64,000 bases of DNA from Hominenteromicrobium sp964531265 (GTDB lineage Bacteria > Bacillota > Clostridia > Oscillospirales > Acutalibacteraceae): positions 17,683-81,682 of the forward strand of contig CAZHDW010000007.1 in NCBI GenBank assembly GCA_964531265.1. Reading direction: 5' to 3'. Of the stretch, positions 40,617-49,430 are shown piece by piece. The notes under the pieces were generated by a model, which worked only from the letters and a program-made list of their open reading frames with translations, was not told where the DNA came from and did not search any database. The translations under genes and the position numbers were made by a program. How positions within the stretch are numbered: position 1 is the stretch's first letter; every line of letters starts with the position of its first letter.

Positions 40617-41990
40617 ATGGAATTGTGGAAGGGACGTTTCAAAAAGGCTTTGGATTCGAAAACAAATGACTTTAACTCCTCTATTTCGGTGGACAGCCGA
40701 ATGTACAAGGAGGATATTCAGGGCAGTATAGCACACGCCACGATGCTGGGCTCCGCCGGAATAATCGAAAAGAGCGAGAGCGAGAAGATATGCGCCGAGC
40801 TTGAGAAAATAGCGGCGGATATCGAGAGCGGAGCTTTGCTGATAGACCCGAATGCGGAGGATATACACACCTTTGTAGAGGGTGAGCTGACAGCGAGAAT
40901 CGGCGATGCCGGAAAGCGCCTGCACACGGCAAGAAGCAGGAACGATCAGGTGGCGCTGGATGTCAGACTGACGCTGAGAAAGGAATGCGGCGGCCTGATA
41001 GAGCAGATAAAGGAGCTTATAAACGTTCTTTGCGACCAGGCTGAGGAATATGCCGATACGGTAATGCCGGGCTACACACATTTGCAGCGTGCACAGCCGA
41101 TAACCTTCGGCCATCATCTCATGGCATACGCTGAGATGTTCCTCAGGGATATAGGCAGATTTGAAGATGCGCTTAAGAGAATGGATGTCTGTCCGCTCGG
41201 CTCGGGCGCTCTGGCCGGAACCACCTACCCCCTCGACAGGGAGCTTTCCGCAAAGCTGCTCGGCTTTTCGGCGGTCAGCCGCAACAGCCTCGACGGTGTC
41301 GCAGACCGTGACTTCTGCGCAGAGATTGCCTCGGCGATATCGCTTGCCATGGTGCATCTTTCAAGATTCTCCGAGGAGATCATACTTTGGTGCTCCTGGG
41401 AATTCAAGTTTATAGAGCTGGACGATGCGTTTTCAACGGGCTCCAGCATAATGCCGCAGAAGAAAAACCCGGATATCACAGAGCTTATCCGCGGCAAGAG
41501 CGGCCGTGTTTTTGGCGACCTCATGACGCTTTTGACTATGATGAAGGGTCTGCCGCTGGCCTATAACAAGGACATGCAGGAGGATAAGGAGGCGGTATTC
41601 GACGCGGTAGATACACTGCGCCTGTGCCTCACACCGTTCATTCCGATGCTGCAAACCATGAAGGTATTGAAGGAAAACATGAGAAACGCCGCAGCTAAGG
41701 GCTTTATCAATGCCACTGACTGTGCGGATTACCTTGTGGCCGCAAAGGGAATACCCTTCCGTGATGCTTACAAGATAACCGGCGAGCTGGTTGCGCTGTG
41801 CATCGAGCGCGGACTGACGCTTGAAACTCTTCCGATAGAGGAGTACAAAAAGGTATGTGAAAACTTCGATGAGGGCGTATATACGGCGATTAACCTCGAA
41901 AAATGCGTGAATGACCGCCGCGTTAAGGGCGGCCCGTCCCCGGAAAATGTGCGCACTGCCGCAAAAGAGGTACGTGCGCTGATTCAATAA
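40617..41990 (+). CDS. argH: Argininosuccinate lyase
   Basis: 457 residues. The fumarase/aspartase superfamily signature GSSIMPQKKNPDITELIRGK is complete with the catalytic serine; HTARSRNDQVALDVRL and GYTHLQRAQPITFGHHLMAY give the substrate site. It splits argininosuccinate to arginine and fumarate. AAAGGAAAAG precedes the ATG. Separated from argG by 108 bases with a hairpin, and followed 26 bases later by argF. Confidence 0.96.
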   Translation: MELWKGRFKKALDSKTNDFNSSISVDSRMYKEDIQGSIAHATMLGSAGIIEKSESEKICAELEKIAADIESGALLIDPNAEDIHTFVEGELTARIGDAGKRLHTARSRNDQVALDVRLTLRKECGGLIEQIKELINVLCDQAEEYADTVMPGYTHLQRAQPITFGHHLMAYAEMFLRDIGRFEDALKRMDVCPLGSGALAGTTYPLDRELSAKLLGFSAVSRNSLDGVADRDFCAEIASAISLAMVHLSRFSEEIILWCSWEFKFIELDDAFSTGSSIMPQKKNPDITELIRGKSGRVFGDLMTLLTMMKGLPLAYNKDMQEDKEAVFDAVDTLRLCLTPFIPMLQTMKVLKENMRNAAAKGFINATDCADYLVAAKGIPFRDAYKITGELVALCIERGLTLETLPIEEYKKVCENFDEGVYTAINLEKCVNDRRVKGGPSPENVRTAAKEVRALIQ

Positions 41991-42016
41991 GAGATTAGAT
42001 CGGAAAGGAAATTATT

Positions 42017-42928
42017 ATGGAACATAAGCATTTGCTGAAGCTGCTGGATTACTCCAAGGAGGATATCCTCGAGGTTCTCGATCTTGCAGATAAATTGAAG
42101 TATGAGAATAAGCACGGTATAGAGCACCATCACCTCAAGGGCAAGGCCCTGGGAATGATCTTCTCAAAGTCCTCCACGAGAACACGTGTATCCTTTGAGG
42201 TAGGTATCAATCAGCTTGGCGGCTATGCCGTGGTGTTGAACAGCAACGGCTCCCAGATAGGCCGCGGTGAGCCCGTACAGGATACCGCACGTGTGCTCTC
42301 AAGATATGTTGACGGCATTATGATACGTACCTTTGAGCAGCAGGAGGTTGAAGACCTCGCAAAATACGGCTCTGTTCCGGTAATTAACGGCCTTACAGAC
42401 TTCTGCCATCCGTGCCAGATACTTGCCGACCTCATGACCATCCGCGAGTATAAGGGTAAGCTTGAGGGACTCAAGATGTGCTTTATCGGCGATGGAAACA
42501 ACATGATGAACTCCCTCATCGTCGGCGGCCTCAAGGTCGGTATGCAGGTTTCCGTTGCATGTCCGGAGGGCTATCGTCCACCGCAGGAGATACTCGATTT
42601 TGCAAAGGATTACAGCGGCTTTGAACTGACAGATGACCCGAAAACCGCTGCAAAGGACGCCGATGTTGTCATAACCGACGTGTGGACCTCAATGGGTCAG
42701 GAGGAGGAGCGTGCCGCACGCGAAAAGGCATTTGCGGGCTACTGTGTGGATGACAGCATAATGGCCGTGGCAAAGTCCGATGCAATAGTGCAGCACTGCC
42801 TGCCGGCACACCGCGGCGAGGAAATATCCGAGTCGGTTCTCGAGTCCAATGCCGGCCCGATATTCGATGAGGCGGAAAACCGCCTGCACGCTCAGAAGGC
42901 TGTAATGGTGCTTCTGATGAAGGATTGA
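42017..42928 (+). CDS. argF: Ornithine carbamoyltransferase
   Basis: 303 residues. FSKSSTRTRVSFEVGI (carbamoyl-phosphate loop STRTR), DGIMIRTFEQQEVEDLAKY, FCHPCQILADLMTIREYKG (HPCQ motif) and HCLPAHRGEEISESVLES (HCLP motif) are all present. It makes citrulline from ornithine and carbamoyl phosphate. The grouping with argG and argH indicates arginine biosynthesis and not the arginine deiminase route. GGAAAGGAAA precedes the ATG. Confidence 0.95.
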   Translation: MEHKHLLKLLDYSKEDILEVLDLADKLKYENKHGIEHHHLKGKALGMIFSKSSTRTRVSFEVGINQLGGYAVVLNSNGSQIGRGEPVQDTARVLSRYVDGIMIRTFEQQEVEDLAKYGSVPVINGLTDFCHPCQILADLMTIREYKGKLEGLKMCFIGDGNNMMNSLIVGGLKVGMQVSVACPEGYRPPQEILDFAKDYSGFELTDDPKTAAKDADVVITDVWTSMGQEEERAAREKAFAGYCVDDSIMAVAKSDAIVQHCLPAHRGEEISESVLESNAGPIFDEAENRLHAQKAVMVLLMKD

Positions 42929-42992
42929 TGAAATAAAATTTGGGGTTATATAAATCGTATTCGTGCCATTTGGTTGAGGTGCGATAACGAAA

Positions 42993-43030
42993 CAGAGCGG
43001 CGGCACAGCGAGAGCTGTGCCGCCGCTCTG
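42993..43030. terminator. Very stable hairpin after argF
   Basis: A 17-bp perfect GC-rich stem (42993-43009 with 43014-43030), GAGA tetraloop. There is no U tract, so it may act as an mRNA 3' stabiliser or a factor-dependent end. The ~100 bases after it hold no gene. Confidence 0.6.
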
Positions 43031-43135
43031 CGTTAGTCGACGACCTTTGAATAGGTGCAAAAAATCCTCCCGATAAATGAGACGATGTTCATAAAACAGT
43101 ACTTTCAAATATGGCGAAGGAAGCCCAACCGGAAT

Positions 43136-43474
43136 TTACTGCTTTCTCTTATTCACTAAAGCACTTATTAACATTGCAATAACCCCCATAATGAGATAGC
43201 AACCACAATATAGCAAGAAAGCGGTTTCTTTCATTTCAAAAAACAACCAAGTTCCTGCCAAAAATAATCCTGCTGTAATAATTGGGAGTTTCCATAGTTG
43301 TTTGATATCCTTACCTGCGAATACACCGCATACCACGGAAAACAAAGGATTAACAGCAAGAAACAAGATGAAGCAAACAGCCATTCCTGCACTACCTGCA
43401 AATTCTACTGCAAGCCAAGGGCAACCAATCATCAAAATAATCGCGAATAGAGTCCATGTAAGTAATTTTTTCAT
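43136..43474 (-). CDS. Small four-helix membrane protein in an AT-rich island
   Basis: 112 residues from the ATG at 43474 (AAAGGAG upstream): MKKLLTWTLFAIILMIGCPWL, then helices GMAVCFILFLAVNPLFSVVCGVF, LPIITAGLFLAGTWLFF and FLLYCGCYLIMGVIAMLI. I do not recognise a family. Base composition is clearly more AT-rich than the neighbours (A- and T-ending codons), which suggests recent acquisition. It has no obvious partner; the next gene upstream on the same strand is more than 240 bases away. Confidence 0.6.
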   Translation of the reverse strand: MKKLLTWTLFAIILMIGCPWLAVEFAGSAGMAVCFILFLAVNPLFSVVCGVFAGKDIKQLWKLPIITAGLFLAGTWLFFEMKETAFLLYCGCYLIMGVIAMLISALVNKRKQ

Positions 43475-43520
43475 GCAATCACACTCCTTTATCAAATCGG
43501 AATTTATTGAATCGAACACA

Positions 43521-43571
43521 AAAACAGACCGTTGCCTGGTCGCAATTTGCGAAAGGTTGGCGGTCTGTTTT
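43521..43571. terminator. Terminator-like hairpin in the AT-rich island
   Basis: AAAACAGACCG (43521-43531) pairs with CGGTCTGTTTT (43561-43571); Ts and As on both sides. The region 43572-43715 also has AAAAAGGAGGTC not followed by an ATG, which may mark a lost gene start; otherwise I see no gene there. Confidence 0.5.
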
Positions 43572-43715
43572 TATCCACATTTTCAAAAAAGGAGGTCAAC
43601 CAAAATTACAAACCACACATTAAAGCCGAGATCTACCAATCGAGATTAAAATTCATGTGAGTTTTTTTGTAAGGGCTGTAAGCGGTTATGGTCGTCGAGA
43701 CCGAGCCACTGCGTT

Positions 43716-44588
43716 TTATTCGAGCAGTTCTATTGTACTAATAAAATACTGCTCTTGAAAATGAACGGCTTTGGCGACTTCTTCCTCAGTGAAATCAAAG
43801 CCGATCGGTGCCGCAACAAGCTTATCCTCAATGTCGTTTTCGCGGTGAACTATGCCGATTATTTTTGCCCTGTATTCAGTCACCGGCTCATTCACACCGA
43901 GCAGGTAAACGTCGAGCTCCTCACCGTCGCCGCCCATAACACCGGGTATATATCCGTAATTGACGGGATAGGTGAGGTTGGGATACCCGGAATGCGTGCT
44001 TCCGACAGGACGGTCGATTTTAATATCCACCGTTTTGCCGAGATATGATTTTACGAGCGCCTTTCTCAAGGTGTATACGATAAAATCATGCTTGCCCTTG
44101 AGATAGCTTTCTCTGCCGCTGTCGACGGGAGCTTGCAGGGCAAGGGACACCTTTAAATCTTCATACTCCTTCGCCACCGAAGGCGTACGGTTCAGATAGT
44201 CTCTGAAATTTATGTAGTTTATCCAGTCCATGCTGCCTGTTTTGACAACGTGGATAAAATGGGTTTGCATGTCTCCGGTGCCGTCATAATGACTGCCGGA
44301 TGCGAATAAAAGCTGCTCTCCGAGAGTTGACTTCGGTCTGTAATAAAAGCCCTCGCGTTTCAGCTCCTCTTCAAGAGCGAGAATGGCGCTGAAATCATCA
44401 ACTGCAACGGCAATATCGATTATTGGCTTTGCCTTTATGGAAAGTATGGATGTGCTTCCCACGTGCTGAATATCACAGGCGACAGCTCCGAGGATATTCT
44501 TCAAACGGGAAACGGTATTCTGAGCTTCGATTTCCCATTCCTTTTCATGTTCGCATAGGGCTACGGTTCCTTGCTTTAATCCTATCAT
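43716..44588 (-). CDS. Fusion of GrpB-family domain and inorganic-pyrophosphatase-like domain
   Basis: 290 residues. Residues 1-176 are GrpB/UPF0157: CDIQHVGSTSILSIKAKPII (GS-T nucleotidyltransferase-like motif and following aspartate D58), LLFASG, FIHVVKTGSMDWINYINFRD. Residues 182-290 match the pyrophosphatase-like proteins of Firmicutes: VDIKIDRPVGSTHSGYPNLT, YPVNYGYIPGVMGGDGEELD, VYLLGVNEPV and IIGIVHRENDIEDKLVAAP. The parts usually occur as separate proteins; here one frame joins them. The role is unknown; nucleotide transfer coupled to product hydrolysis is inference. No nearby co-directional gene. Confidence 0.8.
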   Translation of the reverse strand: MIGLKQGTVALCEHEKEWEIEAQNTVSRLKNILGAVACDIQHVGSTSILSIKAKPIIDIAVAVDDFSAILALEEELKREGFYYRPKSTLGEQLLFASGSHYDGTGDMQTHFIHVVKTGSMDWINYINFRDYLNRTPSVAKEYEDLKVSLALQAPVDSGRESYLKGKHDFIVYTLRKALVKSYLGKTVDIKIDRPVGSTHSGYPNLTYPVNYGYIPGVMGGDGEELDVYLLGVNEPVTEYRAKIIGIVHRENDIEDKLVAAPIGFDFTEEEVAKAVHFQEQYFISTIELLE

Positions 44589-44876
44589 AGCTTAACCTCC
44601 GGTTTTATAATAAGTCGACTGAATGCGATCTGAGTTTTCACGGGACGACTCTATGTGAAACGATTATAGCATACTATTCCGGAACTTTCCATGCTTTGCG
44701 GAAATCAAAATATTTGAGATATCTCGCTGCTGTTGATTCGCATATACGGTTTCGGGCAAGATGTCCGCCCTGTTCACAATTTTTTTGGAATTTACAGCTA
44801 TTCAAAATGCCATAAATATGGTATACTACAAGAAATATGGGCTTTTCTGCCCATTGACTCAAAAGGAGCTGACAAC

Positions 44877-45371
44877 ATGATCGTTCTCGGCATTGACCCG
44901 GGCTATGCAATAGTCGGTTACGGTGTTATAGAAGTGAAGAATAACCGTTACCGCACGTTGGAGCATGGCGCGGTGACAACGCAGGCAGGGGAGGATTTCA
45001 ACAGACGCCTTGAGATAATTTATGACGGCGTTTCCGCAATTCTGGCACAGTATAAGCCGGATGCGGTTTCGGTAGAAAAGCTGTTTTTTACGAATAATAA
45101 GACCACCGGTATCGGCGTTGCGGAGGCAAGGGGAGTTATCCTGCTTGCAGCTCAAAAGTCCGGTGTGCCGGTGTATGAATACACACCGATACAGGTTAAA
45201 ATGGCGGTAACGGGCTACGGCAAGGCATTGAAGCCGCAGGTTATGGAGATGACGCGCAGACTGCTGTGCCTTAAGGAGATACCAAAGCCCGATGATACGG
45301 CCGATGCACTGGCTGTGGCAATATGTCACTGCCATGCGAATTCAACACCTCTGCGGCAGTTTTTGCGATGA
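44877..45371 (+). CDS. ruvC: Crossover junction endodeoxyribonuclease RuvC
   Basis: 164 residues from the ATG at 44877 (AAAAGGAGCTGAC upstream); earlier codons in the frame are not supported. LGIDPGYAIVGYGVIEV (D7), VSVEKLFFTNNKTTGIGVAE (E67) and KPDDTADALAVAICH (aspartates 140 and 143) give the RNase H-like active site. It resolves Holliday junctions. First gene of ruvC-ruvA-ruvB. Confidence 0.95.
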   Translation: MIVLGIDPGYAIVGYGVIEVKNNRYRTLEHGAVTTQAGEDFNRRLEIIYDGVSAILAQYKPDAVSVEKLFFTNNKTTGIGVAEARGVILLAAQKSGVPVYEYTPIQVKMAVTGYGKALKPQVMEMTRRLLCLKEIPKPDDTADALAVAICHCHANSTPLRQFLR

Positions 45372-45415
45372 AATCATCTGTTGCCGCATAGGATACAGAG
45401 AAAGGAAATGAGGCT

Positions 45416-46027
45416 ATGTTTTACAGCCTGACCGGAAAGCTCGTTCATATGGAGCCCGGCATGGTGGCTGTGGAGTGCGGCGGCGTCGCTTTTAAATGCT
45501 CCACATCCATGTACACACAGAAGAATATGCCGCGTATAGGAGAAATTGCGACAGTATATACACACCTCAATGTGCGCGAGGATGCCCTCGATCTCTTCGG
45601 CTTTGCAACTAAAGGTGAGCTGAACTGCTATAAAATGCTGACGGGTATCAGCGGTGTCGGCCCGAAGGTGGCGCTCGCGATACTTTCGGAAATGCCGCCG
45701 GAAACCGTAGCGATGTGTGTGGCTGCCGGCGACAGCAAAAGCTTTACACGCGCAAACGGTGTCGGCCCGAAGTTGGCTCAGCGTATCGTTTTGGAACTTA
45801 AGGATAAGGTTAAGAAAATGGGAGTATCCGGCAGTGCGGTGCAGATATCCGCAGAGAATGCCGGAGTGACTTCGGCTTCCAGAAATGCCGAGCAGGCTGT
45901 GCAGGCGCTTTGCGTGCTCGGATATTCACAGTCGGAGGCTACAGAGGCCGTTGCAAGGCTCGATGCCGAGCTTTCCACTGAGGAAATGATACGCCTTGCC
46001 CTCAAGGGCATGGCCTCCCGCTTCTGA
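45416..46027 (+). CDS. ruvA: Holliday junction branch migration protein RuvA
   Basis: 203 residues: an N-terminal OB fold (MFYSLTGKLVHMEPGMVAVE), two helix-hairpin-helix motifs (MLTGISGVGPKVALAIL and FTRANGVGPKLAQRIVLELK) and the C-terminal RuvB-binding three-helix domain (AEQAVQALCVLGYSQSEATE). It binds the four-way junction and loads RuvB. GAGAAAGGAAATG precedes the start. Confidence 0.95.
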   Translation: MFYSLTGKLVHMEPGMVAVECGGVAFKCSTSMYTQKNMPRIGEIATVYTHLNVREDALDLFGFATKGELNCYKMLTGISGVGPKVALAILSEMPPETVAMCVAAGDSKSFTRANGVGPKLAQRIVLELKDKVKKMGVSGSAVQISAENAGVTSASRNAEQAVQALCVLGYSQSEATEAVARLDAELSTEEMIRLALKGMASRF

Positions 46028-46077
46028 GCCGAAGCATTACGAAGATCACGCCTTAAAGGAAAGGGTGGGAATTTTTC

Positions 46078-47139
46078 ATGACATTTGACAGAAACGACGA
46101 TTTCGATTTTGAGAATCGTGTTATAGCGCCGGAATACTCTCCGGAGGATGCCGAGGTGGAAAACCCTCTTCGTCCGCGTACCTTCGGTGATTATGTCGGA
46201 CAGGAAAAGGCAAAGGAAAATTTGCAGGTGTTTATTGCCGCGGCAAAGCAGAGAAAGGAATCTCTCGATCATGTTCTGCTGTACGGCCCGCCGGGTCTCG
46301 GCAAGACGACTCTGGCAGGAATCATAGCAAATGAGCTTGGAGTCAACCTGCGCATAACGAGCGGCCCCGCCATAGAAAAGCCAGGCGATCTTGCCGCGCT
46401 GCTGACAAATCTTAATCACGGAGATGTTTTGTTCATAGACGAGATACACCGTCTTCCGCGTGCCGTGGAGGAAATACTTTACCCGGCAATGGAAGATTTT
46501 GCGCTGGATATAATAACGGGTAAGGGACAGATGGCGGCTTCATATCACCTGCCGCTGCCGCATTTTACGCTCGTCGGCGCGACAACACGTGCCGGTCAGC
46601 TTACGGCACCGCTGAGAGACCGTTTCGGCGTTGTTCTGCGCCTTGAGCTTTACGACCCGAAGGAGCTTGCACAGATAGTTACCAGAAGTGCCGGAATACT
46701 CGGCATAGATATTGATGCCGACGGAGCGCTTGAGATAGCCTCGCGCTCGAGAGGCACACCACGTATAGCAAACCGTATGCTTAAGCGCGTGCGCGATTTC
46801 GCGCAGGTCATGAGTGACGGCGTTGTCACATACAATACGGCGAAGATAGCTCTCGACAGGCTCGAGGTCGATGAGCTCGGCCTGGATTCGGGAGACCGAA
46901 GAATGCTGAGCGCTATCATCAAGTATTATAACGGTGGGCCCGTGGGCGTTGAGACGCTTGCTGCGGCAATAGGCGAAGAGGCAGTGACGATAGAGGACGT
47001 TGTGGAGCCGTATCTCATGCAGATTGGCTTCCTTCAGCGCACTCCGCGCGGAAGATGTGCAACAAAGGCCGCGTATCTGCACCTCGGCATTACGCCGCCG
47101 GGCGAAGCGCCGCAGGACGAATTGAGATTTGAAGTTTGA
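46078..47139 (+). CDS. ruvB: Holliday junction ATP-dependent helicase RuvB
   Basis: 353 residues. LRPRTFGDYVGQEKAKENL, Walker A YGPPGLGKTTLAGIIA, Walker B VLFIDEIHRLPR, sensor 1 LVGATTRAGQLTAPLRDRFG with the arginine finger, and a C-terminal winged helix (PYLMQIGFLQRTPRGR). It drives branch migration with RuvA. GGAAAGGGTGGG precedes the ATG. An acidic N-terminal extension of about 30 residues is slightly longer than in Bacillus. Confidence 0.96.
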   Translation: MTFDRNDDFDFENRVIAPEYSPEDAEVENPLRPRTFGDYVGQEKAKENLQVFIAAAKQRKESLDHVLLYGPPGLGKTTLAGIIANELGVNLRITSGPAIEKPGDLAALLTNLNHGDVLFIDEIHRLPRAVEEILYPAMEDFALDIITGKGQMAASYHLPLPHFTLVGATTRAGQLTAPLRDRFGVVLRLELYDPKELAQIVTRSAGILGIDIDADGALEIASRSRGTPRIANRMLKRVRDFAQVMSDGVVTYNTAKIALDRLEVDELGLDSGDRRMLSAIIKYYNGGPVGVETLAAAIGEEAVTIEDVVEPYLMQIGFLQRTPRGRCATKAAYLHLGITPPGEAPQDELRFEV

Positions 47140-47167
47140 TTTTTAAGACCCAAAAGGAGGAATCATT

Positions 47168-48520
47168 ATGGGAAGATTGTTTGGTACCGACGGAATCAGA
47201 GGTATTGCGAATAAGGACTTGAGCTGCGAGCTTGCAACAAAGCTCGGCCGCGCAGCGGCAACTGTGCTCACAAATAAATCCACACGTCATCCGCGTGTTA
47301 TCATCGGCAAGGATACAAGACTTTCAAGTGATATGCTCGAAAGCGCAATGGCAGCCGGACTTTGCAGTGTAGGAGCATCCGTAGTGCTTCTCGGCGTTGT
47401 CCCCACACCGGCAGTGGCCTACCTTGTTGAAAAGTACAAGGCGGACGCCGGAGTAATGATCTCGGCGTCGCACAATTCCTACGAATATAACGGCATTAAG
47501 ATATTCAGCGGCGATGGCTACAAGCTGCCCGATGACCTTGAGGAGCGCATCGAGTCCATTATTCTCGGTGAGGTCGCCCTGCCCGAGCCGCCGGCTGACA
47601 GGGACCTCGGCACGGTAACTACCGCCCCCAATGCCATCCGCGATTATATCGACCACGTGAAATCCACTGTACATTTCTCCCTGGATGGACTTGAGATAGC
47701 CCTCGACTGTGCAAACGGCTCATCCTCCAAAACCGCCGAGACACTCTTCACCGAGCTCGGTGCAAAGGTGCACATGCTTTCAGACGAGCCGAACGGCACC
47801 AATATCAACGACAATTGCGGCTCCACCCACATGGAGACTCTTGCCGAGTATGTAAAATCGCATCCGAACATTGACGCAGGCATCGCCTTTGACGGTGACG
47901 CAGACCGCTGCCTTGCAGTGGATGAGAACGGCGAGGACGTCGACGGCGACTTCATCATGGCTGTATGCGGACTTGATATGAAGAGCCGCGGCAAGCTGAA
48001 TAAAAACTGCATTGTCGGCACGGTAATGACTAACCTCGGCTTTATAAAGTTCTGCGAGGCCAACGGAATACGCTTCGAGGCCACAAAGGTCGGCGACAGA
48101 TATGTTCTGGAGGAAATGCTGCTTGAGAACTTCAGCCTCGGCGGAGAGCAGAGCGGCCATGTCATTTTCCGCGATTTCGCAACGACCGGTGACGGCCAGC
48201 TTACCGCAGCTCAGCTTCTCAGCATCATGAAGCGCCGCGGAGCAAAGCTTTCCGATATCAAGACGGTAATGGAGCGTTATCCGCAGACAATGGTGAATAT
48301 TCGAGTTTCACCCGAGGGCAAGGTAGCCTTCTATACCGACCCCAAGGTGAAAAAGGCCATAGACGCCGCCACCAAGGAGCTTGCGGGTAATGGCCGTGTG
48401 TTGGTACGTCCGTCCGGCACTGAGCCCCTGCTCAGAGTTATGGTGGAGGGACAGGATCTTGAGACTATCAAGAGACTTGCAAACGATATTTCTGATGTTA
48501 TCAAGGAAGAGCTGACCTGA
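47168..48520 (+). CDS. glmM: Phosphoglucosamine mutase
   Basis: 450 residues. GRLFGTDGIRGIANKDLSCE (N-terminal signature), active serine loop AGVMISASHNSYEYNGIKIF, metal loop GIAFDGDADRCLAVDENG and phosphate-binding loop GRVLVRPSGTEPLLRVMVEG. It converts glucosamine-6-phosphate to glucosamine-1-phosphate for peptidoglycan. AAAAGGAGGAATC precedes the ATG, 28 bases after ruvB. The stop overlaps the next start. Confidence 0.96.
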   Translation: MGRLFGTDGIRGIANKDLSCELATKLGRAAATVLTNKSTRHPRVIIGKDTRLSSDMLESAMAAGLCSVGASVVLLGVVPTPAVAYLVEKYKADAGVMISASHNSYEYNGIKIFSGDGYKLPDDLEERIESIILGEVALPEPPADRDLGTVTTAPNAIRDYIDHVKSTVHFSLDGLEIALDCANGSSSKTAETLFTELGAKVHMLSDEPNGTNINDNCGSTHMETLAEYVKSHPNIDAGIAFDGDADRCLAVDENGEDVDGDFIMAVCGLDMKSRGKLNKNCIVGTVMTNLGFIKFCEANGIRFEATKVGDRYVLEEMLLENFSLGGEQSGHVIFRDFATTGDGQLTAAQLLSIMKRRGAKLSDIKTVMERYPQTMVNIRVSPEGKVAFYTDPKVKKAIDAATKELAGNGRVLVRPSGTEPLLRVMVEGQDLETIKRLANDISDVIKEELT

Positions 48521-49410
48521 TGAGAATTGCTGATTGGAAAGATTATGAACTGATAGATACCGGCTCCGGAGAGCGCCTTGAGCGTTGGGGGGATATACTC
48601 CTCATACGTCCCGATCCGCAGATAATCTGGAAGTCCGATAAAAAGGATCCCCGCTGGAAGAACGCCCATGCGCGCTATAAGCGCTCCAACACGGGCGGTG
48701 GAAAGTGGGAGGCATACAAGAAGATGCCTGAGGTTTGGAAAATAGACTGGAATGCCCTGACCTTTCGCTTGAAGCCCATGGGCTTCAAGCACACGGGCGT
48801 TTTCCCGGAGCAGGCTGTGAACTGGGCGTATACCGCAAAAAGAATACGCGAGGCAAAGGCAAAGGATCCGAACAGGGAGATAAAAATACTGAACCTCTTC
48901 GCATATACCGGCGCGGCTACTCTGGCATGCATGGAGGCCGGTGCCACTGTTACACATGTCGATGCTTCAAAGGGTATGGTGCAGTGGGCAAAGGAAAACG
49001 CTGCCGCATCCAAAATGGAAGACCTTCCCGTGCGCTGGCTCGTGGATGACTGCATGAAATTCGTGCAGCGCGAGGCAAGGCGCGGAAATCATTACGACGG
49101 AATTATCATGGATCCGCCGTCCTACGGCCGCGGCCCGGGCGGTGAGGTGTGGAAGTTGGAGGAGCAGCTCTACGGCCTTGTGGAGATGTGTGTCCCGATA
49201 CTCAGTGACGATGCACTTTTCTTCATCCTTAATTCCTACACAACCGGTCTTTCGCCGTCGGTCATGGCGTACCTGCTCGGCGTGCTGCTGAAGCCGCATT
49301 TCGGCGGATATGTTTCCGCTGATGAGATAGGTCTGCCCGTAACGAATACGGGGCTGGTGCTTCCCTGCGGAAGCACGGCGGTGTGGTCCAGCGAACCCAT
49401 GCAACCGTAA
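48520..49410 (+). CDS. Class I SAM-dependent rRNA methyltransferase (RlmI/RlmK-like)
   Basis: 296 residues. A helical N-terminal half without a PUA domain (IRPDPQIIWKSDKKDPRWKN, TFRLKPMGFKHTGVFPEQAV), then the Rossmann domain: ILNLFAYTGAATLACMEAGA, THVDASKGMVQWAKENA, IIMDPPSYGRGPGGEVWKLE (DPPSYG, the NPPY-like catalytic motif). This is the 23S rRNA m5C-type methyltransferase superfamily; the exact base is unknown. It overlaps the glmM stop by one base. Confidence 0.87.
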   Translation: MRIADWKDYELIDTGSGERLERWGDILLIRPDPQIIWKSDKKDPRWKNAHARYKRSNTGGGKWEAYKKMPEVWKIDWNALTFRLKPMGFKHTGVFPEQAVNWAYTAKRIREAKAKDPNREIKILNLFAYTGAATLACMEAGATVTHVDASKGMVQWAKENAAASKMEDLPVRWLVDDCMKFVQREARRGNHYDGIIMDPPSYGRGPGGEVWKLEEQLYGLVEMCVPILSDDALFFILNSYTTGLSPSVMAYLLGVLLKPHFGGYVSADEIGLPVTNTGLVLPCGSTAVWSSEPMQP

Positions 49411-49430
49411 GACTTTTCGGGAGGTCATAT

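Noticed and set aside
39867..41357. Reverse open frame of 496 codons across argG and argH
   Set aside because: It runs opposite two unmistakable genes and spans their intergenic terminator; it arises from codon bias.
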